A model generated the notes under the pieces. The model did no database searches, was not told the DNA's origin, and saw nothing but the letters and a program-made list of their open reading frames with translations. Positions 1 to 8,387 of a stretch of 64,000 bases of DNA are shown in pieces. How positions within the stretch are numbered: position 1 is the stretch's first letter; each line of letters starts with the position of its first letter. The stretch comes from Burkholderiales bacterium. GTDB taxonomy: Bacteria > Pseudomonadota > Gammaproteobacteria > Burkholderiales > Burkholderiaceae_C. The stretch is taken from assembly GCA_011391155.1 (NCBI GenBank), contig JAABRA010000110.1, forward strand, positions 1-64,000, written 5' to 3'. The position numbers and the translations under genes are program-made.

Positions 1-1
1 C

Positions 2-427
2 GTCGATGATTTGCGCGCCGAGGGTGTGAAGGTGGGCGTTCTGGGCATCACCTCGTTCCGCCCCTTCCCGATTTCGGCAATCCGCGACGCCACGGCCCAT
101 GCCAAGCGCATCGTCGTGATCGAAAAATGCTTTGCCGTGGGCATTGGCGGCATCGTTTCGCGCGATGTACGCAGCGCGGTGCGCAACCGGCCGCAGCCGG
201 TGCTCACGGTCGTCGCCGGACTGGGTGGCCGCGCCATCACCAAGGCGTCGCTGCACAAACTGCTGCAGGACGCCATTGCCGACAAGCTTGAACTGCTGAC
301 TTTCCTGGATCTGGACTGGGACATCGTGAACCGCGTGCTGGACCGCGAGAAAAAGCAGCGGCGCTCAGGCCCGATTGCCGAAGGCATCCTGCGCGACATC
401 GGCACGGTGTCGTCGAGCATTGGCTAG
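2..427 (+). CDS. 2-oxoacid:acceptor oxidoreductase alpha subunit, C-terminal part (5' end outside window)
   Basis: The reading frame is open from the first bases of the window, so the gene begins upstream. The visible 141 residues match the end of the pyruvate/2-oxoacid:ferredoxin oxidoreductase alpha subunit: a Rossmann-like segment (VGVLGITSFRPFP, then RIVVIEKCFAVGIGG) and a C-terminal tail. This half of the enzyme helps bind CoA and packs against the TPP-binding beta subunit. The beta gene starts 10 bp downstream and the electron-transfer gene follows it, so the three form one operon. Whether a gamma domain is fused at the N-terminus cannot be seen. The substrate could be pyruvate, 2-oxoglutarate, phenylglyoxylate or another 2-oxoacid; this fragment does not decide. 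Confidence 0.8.
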   Translation, partial: VDDLRAEGVKVGVLGITSFRPFPISAIRDATAHAKRIVVIEKCFAVGIGGIVSRDVRSAVRNRPQPVLTVVAGLGGRAITKASLHKLLQDAIADKLELLTFLDLDWDIVNRVLDREKKQRRSGPIAEGILRDIGTVSSSIG

Positions 428-437
428 GGAGCAAAAA

Positions 438-1436
438 ATGGAACAAACTATCGTCAAGTTCTACCAGACCGGAACCTTCACGGTGGGCAACCGCCTGCTC
501 GCGCCGGACCAGCGCAGTGTGCAAGCCAACACGCAGCGCAACAACTCGCTCAACTCCGGCCACCGCGCCTGCCAGGGCTGCGGCGAGGCACTCGGCGCGC
601 GCTACGCGATCGACGCGGCCATGCAGGCGACCAACGGCCAGTTGATCGCCGCCAATGCCACCGGCTGCCTGGAGGTGTTCTCCACGCCCTACCCCGAAAC
701 GTCCTGGCAGATGCCGTGGATTCATTCGCTGTTTGGCAATACCGCGGCCGTGGCCACCGGCATTGCCGCCGCCATGCGCGTCAAGGGCCGCAGCGATGTG
801 CGCGTGGTGGCCCAGGGAGGCGACGGCGGCACCACCGACATCGGCTTTGGCTGCCTTTCGGGGATGTTCGAGCGCAACGACGATGTGCTCTATATCTGCT
901 ACGACAACGAGGCCTACATGAACACCGGCGTGCAGCGTTCGTCGGCCACGCCGCCAGCGGCGCGCACGGCAACCACCATGCCCGTTGGCCCCCAGCCGGG
1001 CAACGTCTTCGGCCAGGGCAAGAACCTGCCGCAGATCGCCATGGCGCATGAAATTCCTTACGTGGCGACCGCCACGGTGGCCGACCTGCGGGATCTGGAA
1101 TACAAGGTGACCAAAGCCATGTCGATCCGGGGGGCTCGCTACATCCATATCTTCGTCCCCTGCCCGCTGGGCTGGGGCGCTGCTTCGCACGACACGATCC
1201 GTCTGGCCCGTCTGGCGACCGAGAGTGGCTTCTTTCCGGTGTTCGAGGCCGAGCGTGGCGAGGTCACGGGCGTGTCGAAAATCCGCCGCCGCGTGCCCAT
1301 CGAGGACTACCTCAAGCCGCAAAAGCGATTCGCCCATCTGTTTGGCAAGGAACCCGATACCGCCACCATTGCCAGGCTGCAAGCCATCGCTGATCGCAAT
1401 ATCCGGCGCTATGGTTTGCTGGATGAAGAGAAATAA
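438..1436 (+). CDS. 2-oxoacid:acceptor oxidoreductase beta subunit (TPP-binding, PorB family)
   Basis: This 332-residue protein is the thiamine diphosphate subunit of a PFOR-type enzyme, which oxidatively decarboxylates a 2-oxoacid to an acyl-CoA. Cys45 and Cys48 (in HRACQGCGE), Cys77 and Cys242 are spaced like the four ligands of the [4Fe-4S] cluster in PorB proteins. The TPP/Mg motif begins at GGDGGTTDIGFG (about residue 127) and ends at YDNEAYMNTG (155-164). The ATG was chosen because it starts the conserved part and is 10 bp after the alpha stop, with a purine-rich GGAGC upstream; an earlier in-frame start would overlap alpha. It is followed after 2 bp by the flavoprotein gene, implying coupled translation. 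Substrate identity is open. Confidence 0.88.
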   Translation: MEQTIVKFYQTGTFTVGNRLLAPDQRSVQANTQRNNSLNSGHRACQGCGEALGARYAIDAAMQATNGQLIAANATGCLEVFSTPYPETSWQMPWIHSLFGNTAAVATGIAAAMRVKGRSDVRVVAQGGDGGTTDIGFGCLSGMFERNDDVLYICYDNEAYMNTGVQRSSATPPAARTATTMPVGPQPGNVFGQGKNLPQIAMAHEIPYVATATVADLRDLEYKVTKAMSIRGARYIHIFVPCPLGWGAASHDTIRLARLATESGFFPVFEAERGEVTGVSKIRRRVPIEDYLKPQKRFAHLFGKEPDTATIARLQAIADRNIRRYGLLDEEK

Positions 1437-1438
1437 TC

Positions 1439-3064
1439 ATGCAAAAACCCTTTGCCATCACCCTGGACGTTGGAACATCGCTGGCCAATCACACCGGCTC
1501 TTGGCGCAACTCGCGCCCGGTCTACCTGGACCGCATGCCGCCCTGCAATCACCAGTGCCCGGCGGGCGAGAACATTCAGGCCTGGCTGTTCCATGCCGAG
1601 TCAGGTGACTACGAGCAGGCTTGGCGCAAGCTGGTTGAAGACAATCCGTTTCCGGCCATCATGGGCCGCGTGTGTTACCACAGCTGCGAGGGGGCCTGCA
1701 ATCGCGGGAAAATTGATGCGCCCGTTGGCATCAATTCCGTGGAAGGTTTTCTGGGCGACCAGGCGATAGCGCAAGGCTGGAAATTTGCCCCGGCGCCGGC
1801 TGCATCGGGTAAAAAAGTGCTGGTGGTCGGGGCAGGACCGTCCGGGCTGTCCGCCGCCTTTCACCTCGCACGCCTGGGACACCAGGTCACCGTCCATGAA
1901 GCCGGCCCCATGCCGGGCGGCATGATGCGCTTTGGCATCCCCAAATACCGCTTGCCGCGCCAGGTGCTGGATGCCGAGGTGCAGCGCATCGTGGACCTGG
2001 GGGTGACGATCGAATACGGCACCAAGGTTTCCAACGTACTGGAATCAAAGACTGCGGGCAGCTTCGATGCCGTGTTCCTGGCAGTCGGCGCCCACATTGC
2101 CAAGCGCGCCTACATTCCGGCCGGTGATTCGGCCAAGGTGCTCGATGCTGTCGCGGTGCTGCGGTCCATGGAAGGCGAAGACCAACCGATGCTGGGACGC
2201 CGTGTCGTGGTCTACGGCGGCGGCAATACCGCCATCGACGTGGCACGCACGGCCAAGCGGCTGGGCGCCACCGAGGCCATCATCGTGTACCGGCGCACCC
2301 GCGAGAAAATGCCGGCGCACGACTTCGAGGTGGAAGAAGCCCTGCAAGAAGGCGTGATGATCAAGTGGCTTTCAACCATCAAGCAGGCCGGCGAGTCGTC
2401 CATCACGGTTGAAAAAATGGCGCTGGACGAAAAAGGCTTTCCGCAGCCAACCGGTGAATTCGAGACGCTGGAGGCGGATTCCGTGGTGCTGGCACTCGGG
2501 CAGGACGTGGACTTGTCACTGATCGAGGCGGTGCCGGGCCTGAGCGTTCAGGACGGTGTGGTGCAGGTCAATGCGCAGATGATGACCGGGCACGCCGGCA
2601 TCTTTGCCGGTGGCGACATGGTCCCGGCTGAGCGCAACGTGACTGTGGCCATTGGGCATGGCAAGAAGGCGGCCCGCAATATCGATGCCTGGCTGCGCGG
2701 CGCTGACTATGCGATCCCGGTCAAGAACGAGCTGGCCAGCTTTGACAAGCTCAACACCTGGTACTACAGCGACGCGCCCAAGACCGTGCGGCCGATGCTG
2801 GACATCCTCCGGCGGAAATCGACCTTCGAGGAGGTGCAAGGCGGGCTGGACGAGACCAATGCTCTGTTTGAAGCGCGACGTTGCCTGTCGTGCGGAAACT
2901 GCTTTGAATGTGACAACTGTTACGGCGTGTGTCCGGACAACGCCGTCATCAAGCATGGACCCGGCAAAGGGTTTGACTTCAACCTTGACTACTGCAAGGG
3001 ATGCGGCATTTGCGTTGCGGAATGCCCTTGCGGCGCTATCAAGATGGTGCCGGAAGATATTTGA
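1439..3064 (+). CDS. GltD-like FAD/NAD(P) oxidoreductase fused to a 2[4Fe-4S] ferredoxin domain
   Basis: This 541-residue electron-transfer subunit has three parts. An N-terminal Fe-S domain resembles the glutamate synthase small subunit (CNHQCPAG at 36-43, more Cys at 79, 83 and 87). A flavin domain carries the FAD dinucleotide motif GAGPSGLSAA (131-140) and a second nucleotide motif, GGGNTAIDVARTA. The C-terminus is a bacterial-type ferredoxin with two cysteine clusters (CLSCGNCFECDNC...CP and CKGCGICVAECPC). Beside the alpha and beta genes it probably passes electrons from the oxoacid enzyme to NAD(P)+, or in reverse. GltD-like partners are known for phenylglyoxylate:NAD+ oxidoreductase (PadH). 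A glutamate synthase role is unlikely because no large subunit is adjacent. Confidence 0.82.
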   Translation: MQKPFAITLDVGTSLANHTGSWRNSRPVYLDRMPPCNHQCPAGENIQAWLFHAESGDYEQAWRKLVEDNPFPAIMGRVCYHSCEGACNRGKIDAPVGINSVEGFLGDQAIAQGWKFAPAPAASGKKVLVVGAGPSGLSAAFHLARLGHQVTVHEAGPMPGGMMRFGIPKYRLPRQVLDAEVQRIVDLGVTIEYGTKVSNVLESKTAGSFDAVFLAVGAHIAKRAYIPAGDSAKVLDAVAVLRSMEGEDQPMLGRRVVVYGGGNTAIDVARTAKRLGATEAIIVYRRTREKMPAHDFEVEEALQEGVMIKWLSTIKQAGESSITVEKMALDEKGFPQPTGEFETLEADSVVLALGQDVDLSLIEAVPGLSVQDGVVQVNAQMMTGHAGIFAGGDMVPAERNVTVAIGHGKKAARNIDAWLRGADYAIPVKNELASFDKLNTWYYSDAPKTVRPMLDILRRKSTFEEVQGGLDETNALFEARRCLSCGNCFECDNCYGVCPDNAVIKHGPGKGFDFNLDYCKGCGICVAECPCGAIKMVPEDI

Positions 3065-3230
3065 AACGAATCCGGGCCAGAGACTGATCTCCGGTCGCCG
3101 ACGGTAGTGCGCTGCAAAGGTGGCACGCGTTGGGCCGGCATTTCTTGCTGTCGGGCCGGCAACCTGCCTTGACACGCCCATACCTCCGATATATGGTGAA
3201 GTCCGCAGCTGGATTCACAGGACTCAACAT

Positions 3231-3773
3231 ATGAACTACACCAAACTCGTCTTATGCGCCGCGTTGGCAACCGCTTCCCTTGCCACTTTTGGACAGGCGG
3301 AAAAGGTCATGAAAGATCGGGACGTCAACGAGGCAGCCCTGATTGACGCACTGCTTCCAGAGCCCAAGCAACTCTCGCGGTCCATCCGCATCAGTTCTGA
3401 GCGCGATGTCAAGGCAGCACCATCAAAGCGCGCGTCTGCATCGATGTTGATCACATTCGAGACAAATTCTGCCGAACTGACCCCGCAGGCCAAGAAGATG
3501 CTGGACACCCTCGGTCGGGCCATGCAATCCGACAAACTCGCTGAACTCAAGTTTTCAATTGAAGGGCATGCCGACCCTAGAGGTGGCGTGGAGTTCAACC
3601 AGCAACTGTCCCAGGAACGGGCTGAAAAGGTTGTCAGCTATCTGGCAGAGAATCAACAAATCGAGCGGAGTCGGCTCAAGGCCGTCGGCAAAGGCCCCAC
3701 CGAGCTCCTGAATACTGCAAACCCGGACGCGCCTGAGAATCGCCGAGTGACTGTCAAGACCGTGATTGAGTGA
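3231..3773 (+). CDS. OmpA-family peptidoglycan-associated protein
   Basis: This 180-residue exported protein has a signal peptide (about residues 1-23, ending near ATFGQA), a short variable region, and a C-terminal OmpA/MotB-like domain (about 75-178). The domain shows the features of diaminopimelate-peptidoglycan binding: ITFETNSAELTPQA, IEGHADPRG, LSQERAEKVVSYL and ENRRVTV. No lipobox cysteine follows the signal peptide, so it should be soluble in the periplasm or bound to the wall rather than a lipoprotein. The ATG starts the signal peptide; upstream in-frame codons would add a non-signal extension. It converges on the Ser/Thr kinase gene at the end of the secretion locus and may be an accessory wall anchor for it; that link is inferred from position only. 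Confidence 0.82.
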   Translation: MNYTKLVLCAALATASLATFGQAEKVMKDRDVNEAALIDALLPEPKQLSRSIRISSERDVKAAPSKRASASMLITFETNSAELTPQAKKMLDTLGRAMQSDKLAELKFSIEGHADPRGGVEFNQQLSQERAEKVVSYLAENQQIERSRLKAVGKGPTELLNTANPDAPENRRVTVKTVIE

Positions 3774-3781
3774 TCCGACAG

Positions 3782-3804
3782 CGGAGGGGGAGGAAACACC
3801 TCCG
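3782..3804. terminator. Weak hairpin between convergent OmpA and kinase genes
   Basis: CGGAGG and CCTCCG form a 6-bp stem in the 46-bp gap between two converging stop codons. There is no clear T-run on either side, so it is only a tentative bidirectional terminator. Confidence 0.3.
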
Positions 3805-3819
3805 TCCGTACGGCAAATC

Positions 3820-5649
3820 CTAGTTGATTTCTGCAATAGAAAACTTGGCCGCGCCGTATGCACTTGAACAATCGTCGGTCGATTTGCACCGAGGGGTTCC
3901 GGCAAGAACGGCCGAGTCGCCTGAACTGCTTCTCAGCATAGACTCGACTTTCGCTGCCGAAAATTCGGAAAAGGCGCCCGCCTTGGTCAATTCAATCTTG
4001 CTGAAGTCTCGGGGATGATCCGATACCAGGGCGACAAAGTGGTTGATCCCTGGTGGCCCACCTGCAGTCATTGTCCACCCCGGCCTGGGCAAGCTGATTT
4101 CTTTCCCCGCAGCCACGGTATTCTTCTGATCGAGGGCATTCGGGAAGAGTAGATAGATGTGATTTTTGTCGGTCCCGACCATCAGGATATACAAATATCC
4201 CGGCTTTTCGGAGAGGACCCGGAAAGTGAGCTTTCCCTTCCCGATTTTTACCTCGGTCTTGTCCAGCCCGACGGTAACGGGGCGATCAACTTCCCGACGA
4301 TCGTACAACTGGTCAAGCGCGTCGATGGGATCATAGGTCTTGCCTTGTCCTGCGGAGGCTGAGGCAGCAGGCACTGACGCCGATGGTTCATTGGTCTGCG
4401 CAACCGGCGCCGGCTCTGGGGGCGCCGGCCGGACCTGAGCCGTTTCAACAGGCTGCTTTACAACGCCAGCCGCGACATCCGGTCTGGCGGATCCTGATGG
4501 AGCGCCTCCGACGACGGGCGCTGGTTCACGAACCATCATGAAGTACGCAGTCATGCCTGCGGCCACACTCACCAGGGCGCCCAGAACAATGATCATTCCC
4601 TTCTTGCGACCATTTACGGGGCTGGCCTGCGACGCTGGAGCTGGATCGGAATGGCGAATCCCTGCCGGCTCGCGAGCGTGGTGTTCCAGTTCAAGGAGGC
4701 TGCGAAACCCGCCCAGATCCTGAGGCCGGTCTTCTGGTCGCACGGCCAGCGCCTTGTCAAGTCCGCGCAGGAAGCCCTCGCTGTACCGTCCTGCGGCTGC
4801 CTTTGTCAACGGTACCGTTGTGTCATTCATCAGTCGTCCGACGGACGGCGTTGGCGGTTTGCCCATGATCGCGTAATGGATCACTGCTGCAATCGCATAA
4901 ATGTCGGTCCAGGCGCCTTGTTTCATGCCGGGCTCGTCGGCGTACTGTTCAATCGGCGCATAACCGGGCTTGAGAATCACCGTCAAGGCCTTGTCCATGT
5001 CACCGATGACCTTTCGGGCTGCACCAAAATCCAGCAGCACCGGGCGCCCATCCTTGAGCAACAGAATGTTGTCCGGTGCAATGTCCCGGTGAAAGCAACT
5101 TTGCTGATGCAGCAGTTGAAGGGCATCGATCAACGGCGCCAGCAGTTTTTTGAGCCATTCTTCGCCGGGAGGAGACTTCATTTCCAGCAAAGCCTGTTTC
5201 AAAGTCAGCCCTTCGTAGAACGGCATGACCATATAGGCAGTGCCATTGGCCTCCCAAAATCGGTAGACCTTAACGAGTGAGGGGCTGTCGAATTGGGCCA
5301 GCAATCGAGCCTCGTTGATGAAACTCCTGAGACCTGCCGCAAATGTTTCTGCGTGCCGTTGTGATTTCACACTGACCGTCACACCATCTGCTCTGGCCGC
5401 CAACGATGAAGGCATGTACTCTTTGAGCGCGACATCCCGTCCTAATGAGTGATCATGAGCGAGATAAACAATACCAAAACCACCGACACCTATCAACGCC
5501 AGAATTTCAAATTCACCTATTCGTGTTCCGAGCGCAAGCGCATTATGATCCTGCGGCTCATTCGATGCGTTGATTTTGGGGGCAGACCTTTCCTTCGCTG
5601 ATACTGGCCTTATTACAGTTCTGTCATCATCATCAGCTTCAGGGTTCAT
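3820..5649 (-). CDS. Membrane Ser/Thr protein kinase with C-terminal DUF4384-like domain (PpkA-type)
   Basis: This 609-residue protein begins with an acidic tail containing DRTVIRP (Thr11). A complete Hanks-type kinase domain follows (about 45-325): glycine loop IGVGGFGIVY, Lys76 in VALKEY, HRDIAPDN with Asp189, DFG at 207-209, and GYAPIEQY. After a linker comes one membrane segment (about 350-373), a Pro/Ala-rich stretch, and a C-terminal domain like DUF4384 (GKLTFRVLSEKPGYLYI...), probably periplasmic. It should phosphorylate Ser/Thr on cytoplasmic T6SS proteins, with the FHA protein and PP2C phosphatase in the same locus as reader and eraser. The ATG start is preferred over a TTG four codons upstream. 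It lies 32 bp downstream of the caspase-like gene. Family membership is clear; substrates are inferred. Confidence 0.88.
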   Translation of the reverse strand: MNPEADDDDRTVIRPVSAKERSAPKINASNEPQDHNALALGTRIGEFEILALIGVGGFGIVYLAHDHSLGRDVALKEYMPSSLAARADGVTVSVKSQRHAETFAAGLRSFINEARLLAQFDSPSLVKVYRFWEANGTAYMVMPFYEGLTLKQALLEMKSPPGEEWLKKLLAPLIDALQLLHQQSCFHRDIAPDNILLLKDGRPVLLDFGAARKVIGDMDKALTVILKPGYAPIEQYADEPGMKQGAWTDIYAIAAVIHYAIMGKPPTPSVGRLMNDTTVPLTKAAAGRYSEGFLRGLDKALAVRPEDRPQDLGGFRSLLELEHHAREPAGIRHSDPAPASQASPVNGRKKGMIIVLGALVSVAAGMTAYFMMVREPAPVVGGAPSGSARPDVAAGVVKQPVETAQVRPAPPEPAPVAQTNEPSASVPAASASAGQGKTYDPIDALDQLYDRREVDRPVTVGLDKTEVKIGKGKLTFRVLSEKPGYLYILMVGTDKNHIYLLFPNALDQKNTVAAGKEISLPRPGWTMTAGGPPGINHFVALVSDHPRDFSKIELTKAGAFSEFSAAKVESMLRSSSGDSAVLAGTPRCKSTDDCSSAYGAAKFSIAEIN

Positions 5650-5681
5650 TGTTGTTACCAAAAATTAAGGCAGTTATAAAA

Positions 5682-8087
5682 TCACTGTGTTGCCACGGCG
5701 GTTCCACGTTTGACGTAGCGAACCAGTTCCTGGCGATCATTCTGATTAATTGCGCCACCTGACAATCTAACGATTGTTTCATGGGCGATATCAGCACTGA
5801 TGCCTGGTGAAACCCATATATTACGCTGCAAGCTGGCCCCCAAATCCATGTTGAAACCTCGGGCCTCGATTTTGTAAGTATCAAAAGTTCCAGCGGGAAC
5901 CGTCACGCGCTCTTTTGCAACAACTTTCAAATCGTATCGGAAAGTGTATTTAATTCCATTGGGCCGAGATTGCTTGAAATGGGTTCGCCATTGCTTGCCA
6001 ACAAAAAGATTTGCAGGATAAAACTGACGCACAGTATCGAAGTCACCTAGCTGGTTTCGCTGGGAGTTCCCCATAAGGTCAGAAATATAATCACCACCGT
6101 TGTATTCAACCCGATCTCGATTGATATCAACTGCAGTAACGCGAAGGGAAAGGCTCTTTTTCGCTTTTGTAAACCCATCAATTATTTGAAATTCATACTC
6201 ATCGCCAACCTGATAGGTACGAAAATGTTCGTCGAAACCCTCAAAATAGGGCGTTGGCGCCACGTGCATTGGCTGCATGCCGCCCGCGACATCCTTGACA
6301 TCGGTGCGATCCTTCTCGGCAGTCAAACGCGCAATTTCCACTCGTGAAGCCTGTTCTTCGGCGATTGCTTTCCGCGCAGCATCCGCACGCGCCAGTTCTG
6401 CCCGTTCAGCCTGTTCCCGGCTTGCTTGTGCCTGGGCTTGCGCCAACTTCGCCGCCTCCGCTTCCTGAGCTGCAAGCCGAATGGCTGCGATCCGCGCGGC
6501 CTCCAGGCGCGCCGCCTCGACCTGTGCAGCCTCAAGCCGGATTGCGGCGGCACGAGCTTCATCCAGGCGTGCCTTTTCAGCCCTGGCTTCTTCCTGGCGG
6601 GCCGATGCGACACGTGCCTCTTCCTGTTTCGCCGCAGCAACCCGCGCCTGCTCCATGCGCTCCGCAACCCGTCGAGCCTCATCCAGTTGGGCAGCTTCCG
6701 CTCGCGCCTGCTCCAGTCGGGCCGCGGCGGCTCGCGCCTCTTCCAGCCGGAGGGCAGCAAGGCGCGTCTCTTCCGCACGCGCTGCCGCCGCGCGAGCCTC
6801 CTCCTGACGAATGGCAGCCAGGCGGGCTTCCTCCAACTTTCGATCGGCCTCACGCGCCGCCGCAATTCGGCTGGCCTCCTGCCGGGCGGCTTCCGCACGG
6901 GCAACCTGCGCCTGCGCCAGCAGTTGGGACTCGATGGCCCGCTGTTGCGCGAGATTCGCGTCCTTGGCTTGTTGGGCGGCAACGATCGACGCCTGTTGCT
7001 TCGCAGCCTCAAGACGCGCAGCTTCAACCCGAGCCGCTTCTGCCCTGGCCTTGGCGGCTTCAGAACCTTCCTCCGCAGCTGCAGTCTTCTCTGTCTTAGG
7101 AGGCGATGTGCCGGCCTCACGCGCCATTTCTTGCGCCCAAAGCCGCTTCAACAAGAACTGCGCCTGCTCTGCCGAGATGCCATTGGGATAGGTTTTCAAA
7201 AATTTGGCGACTTCATCAACCAGAAGCGCACTGCCACCAGACCTCACACCCACCCAGGCTGCGCTCTCCTGATCATCCAGCTTGGCGCGCTCCGCAACGG
7301 CAAGGGCTTTTCGCTCTCCCGGAAAAAGGTACAGGTCACGGTCAATAAGCGACGACAGCTCCCAAGGTATCTGACGACCTTTCGATTCAGTCATCACGCC
7401 GACACGTACCCGCATAAAACCATCAATCAGCGACTCACTCTGCACCGACAGTTCCCGCAATAAATGCTTGGTGTAAAGCCCGTTTCTTCCAGTACCGTCA
7501 AGGGCCACCTGGCCCGGACCTGTGGCGTAGGCCAAAAGAGTCCCGACAGGAGGATTGTAGGGACTTAGCCCCTTTGATCCACCACGATAGAGCCCTTGAA
7601 ACGGGTCGTCGCGGCACGCATCCAGAATTACAATCAGGCTCTTGTCCTTGATTCTTTCCATATAGCGGATTAAATCGGTCACATCAACCGTCTGTTTAGC
7701 AACGTCGTCCATCGATTTTATGGTGGCATTGACGGGAATAAGATAGTTGCGGGAATTCAATTGAACACCATGACCCGCATAATAGAACATCCCAAATTTG
7801 ACTTTGGGATCTTTTATTTGTTCACCGAATTTAACGACCGCGGCTCTAAATTGCTCCTGACTGGCATCCATTTGCAGATCGACGGTAAATCCTGCGCCTT
7901 TCAGCAGTTCTGACATGTCATTGGCATCACTTTTTGTATTCAACAGCGGAGCGATCTTATAGGCGGCATTTCCAATAACAAGCGCGACTCTCTCGCCGGG
8001 AGCCGCCTGTGCTGAAAAACCCGTTGAGGTCACTCCAAGCAACATGAAGACCGCCACAACAATTCGTAAAATTATCTGATTATTCAT
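5682..8087 (-). CDS. Secreted caspase-like (peptidase C14) protein with decapeptide-repeat helix
   Basis: This 801-residue protein starts with a signal peptide (about 1-29, ending FSAQAA). A caspase/metacaspase fold follows (33-255) with a probable catalytic His106 (YYAGHG) and Cys158 (ILDACRDD). A middle region is followed by a long Ala/Arg/Glu-rich helical segment (about 335-590), then a C-terminal beta-rich domain (about 608-801) resembling DUF3108-type export proteins (QVGDEYEFQIIDGF, VTVPAGTFDTYKIEARG). The ATG was chosen because GGAAGGAAA lies just upstream and the signal peptide begins there; an ATG four codons earlier is possible. It sits between tagF and the kinase. With both catalytic residues present it may be an active protease, but substrate and role are unknown. 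The parts outside the repeat are visibly AT-richer than the secretion genes. Confidence 0.85.
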   Translation of the reverse strand: MNNQIILRIVVAVFMLLGVTSTGFSAQAAPGERVALVIGNAAYKIAPLLNTKSDANDMSELLKGAGFTVDLQMDASQEQFRAAVVKFGEQIKDPKVKFGMFYYAGHGVQLNSRNYLIPVNATIKSMDDVAKQTVDVTDLIRYMERIKDKSLIVILDACRDDPFQGLYRGGSKGLSPYNPPVGTLLAYATGPGQVALDGTGRNGLYTKHLLRELSVQSESLIDGFMRVRVGVMTESKGRQIPWELSSLIDRDLYLFPGERKALAVAERAKLDDQESAAWVGVRSGGSALLVDEVAKFLKTYPNGISAEQAQFLLKRLWAQEMAREAGTSPPKTEKTAAAEEGSEAAKARAEAARVEAARLEAAKQQASIVAAQQAKDANLAQQRAIESQLLAQAQVARAEAARQEASRIAAAREADRKLEEARLAAIRQEEARAAAARAEETRLAALRLEEARAAAARLEQARAEAAQLDEARRVAERMEQARVAAAKQEEARVASARQEEARAEKARLDEARAAAIRLEAAQVEAARLEAARIAAIRLAAQEAEAAKLAQAQAQASREQAERAELARADAARKAIAEEQASRVEIARLTAEKDRTDVKDVAGGMQPMHVAPTPYFEGFDEHFRTYQVGDEYEFQIIDGFTKAKKSLSLRVTAVDINRDRVEYNGGDYISDLMGNSQRNQLGDFDTVRQFYPANLFVGKQWRTHFKQSRPNGIKYTFRYDLKVVAKERVTVPAGTFDTYKIEARGFNMDLGASLQRNIWVSPGISADIAHETIVRLSGGAINQNDRQELVRYVKRGTAVATQ
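6477..6836 (-). repeat. Twelve tandem 30-bp coding repeats (decapeptide LEEARAAAAR type)
   Basis: Inside the caspase-like gene, residues 418-537 divide without gaps into twelve ten-residue units: LEEARLAAIR, QEEARAAAAR, AEETRLAALR, LEEARAAAAR, LEQARAEAAQ, LDEARRVAER, MEQARVAAAK, QEEARVASAR, QEEARAEKAR, LDEARAAAIR, LEAAQVEAAR and LEAARIAAIR. The period is 10, not the 7 of an ordinary coiled coil. The Glu/Arg pattern suggests a long straight or supercoiled helix. Confidence 0.85.
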
Positions 8088-8387
8088 ATTTCCTTCCATC
8101 AGGGGATGAAGACCCCTCGTAAAGGTTTTAAAATTTCGCATCGTCTCGTCTGACACAGTTTCTGCCATTCCGTCGGCGATTCGGAGGTGGCTTCGCTACG
8201 TCACCCAGGTGCACCCGAACATTTTTTCCACTTTTACAATAAGGATGGAACGCAGATCTGGGTCACATTTCGGATGCACATTAGCACGTAAGAACCGGGC
8301 CTGTCTAGCAACACGCGCAGACCACTGAACCATCAGAAGGTGTCAGCTACGTCCGAAGACTGTTCCTCAGAATCCAAGCTGGCAACG
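8088..8387. other. Non-coding gap between caspase-like gene and tagF
   Basis: These 300 bp lie between the tagF stop and the caspase-like start. I see no convincing gene or strong terminator. The left end holds the GGAAGG ribosome binding site of the caspase-like gene. The size of the gap suggests that the caspase-like and kinase genes have their own promoter, but no clear -10/-35 pair was found. Confidence 0.5.

Noticed and set aside
237-1382. A 381-codon minus-strand open frame opposite the TPP subunit gene
   Set aside because: Its sequence has the His/Gly/Arg bias of antisense translation, while the plus strand encodes a clear PorB-type protein.
3231-3773. OmpA-family protein as the missing TssJ
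   Set aside because: It has no lipobox cysteine and its fold is an OmpA peptidoglycan-binding domain, not the TssJ transthyretin-like fold.
6477-6836. Regular 30-bp repeats that could suggest a CRISPR array
   Set aside because: The repeats have no spacers, are imperfect at the DNA level and stay in frame as coding decapeptides. No cas genes nearby.
6344-7463. Long plus-strand open frames rich in Pro, Ala and Arg opposite the caspase-like gene
   Set aside because: They lie opposite the Ala/Arg/Glu repeat segment, whose skewed codons remove stops on the other strand. No ribosome site or family similarity.
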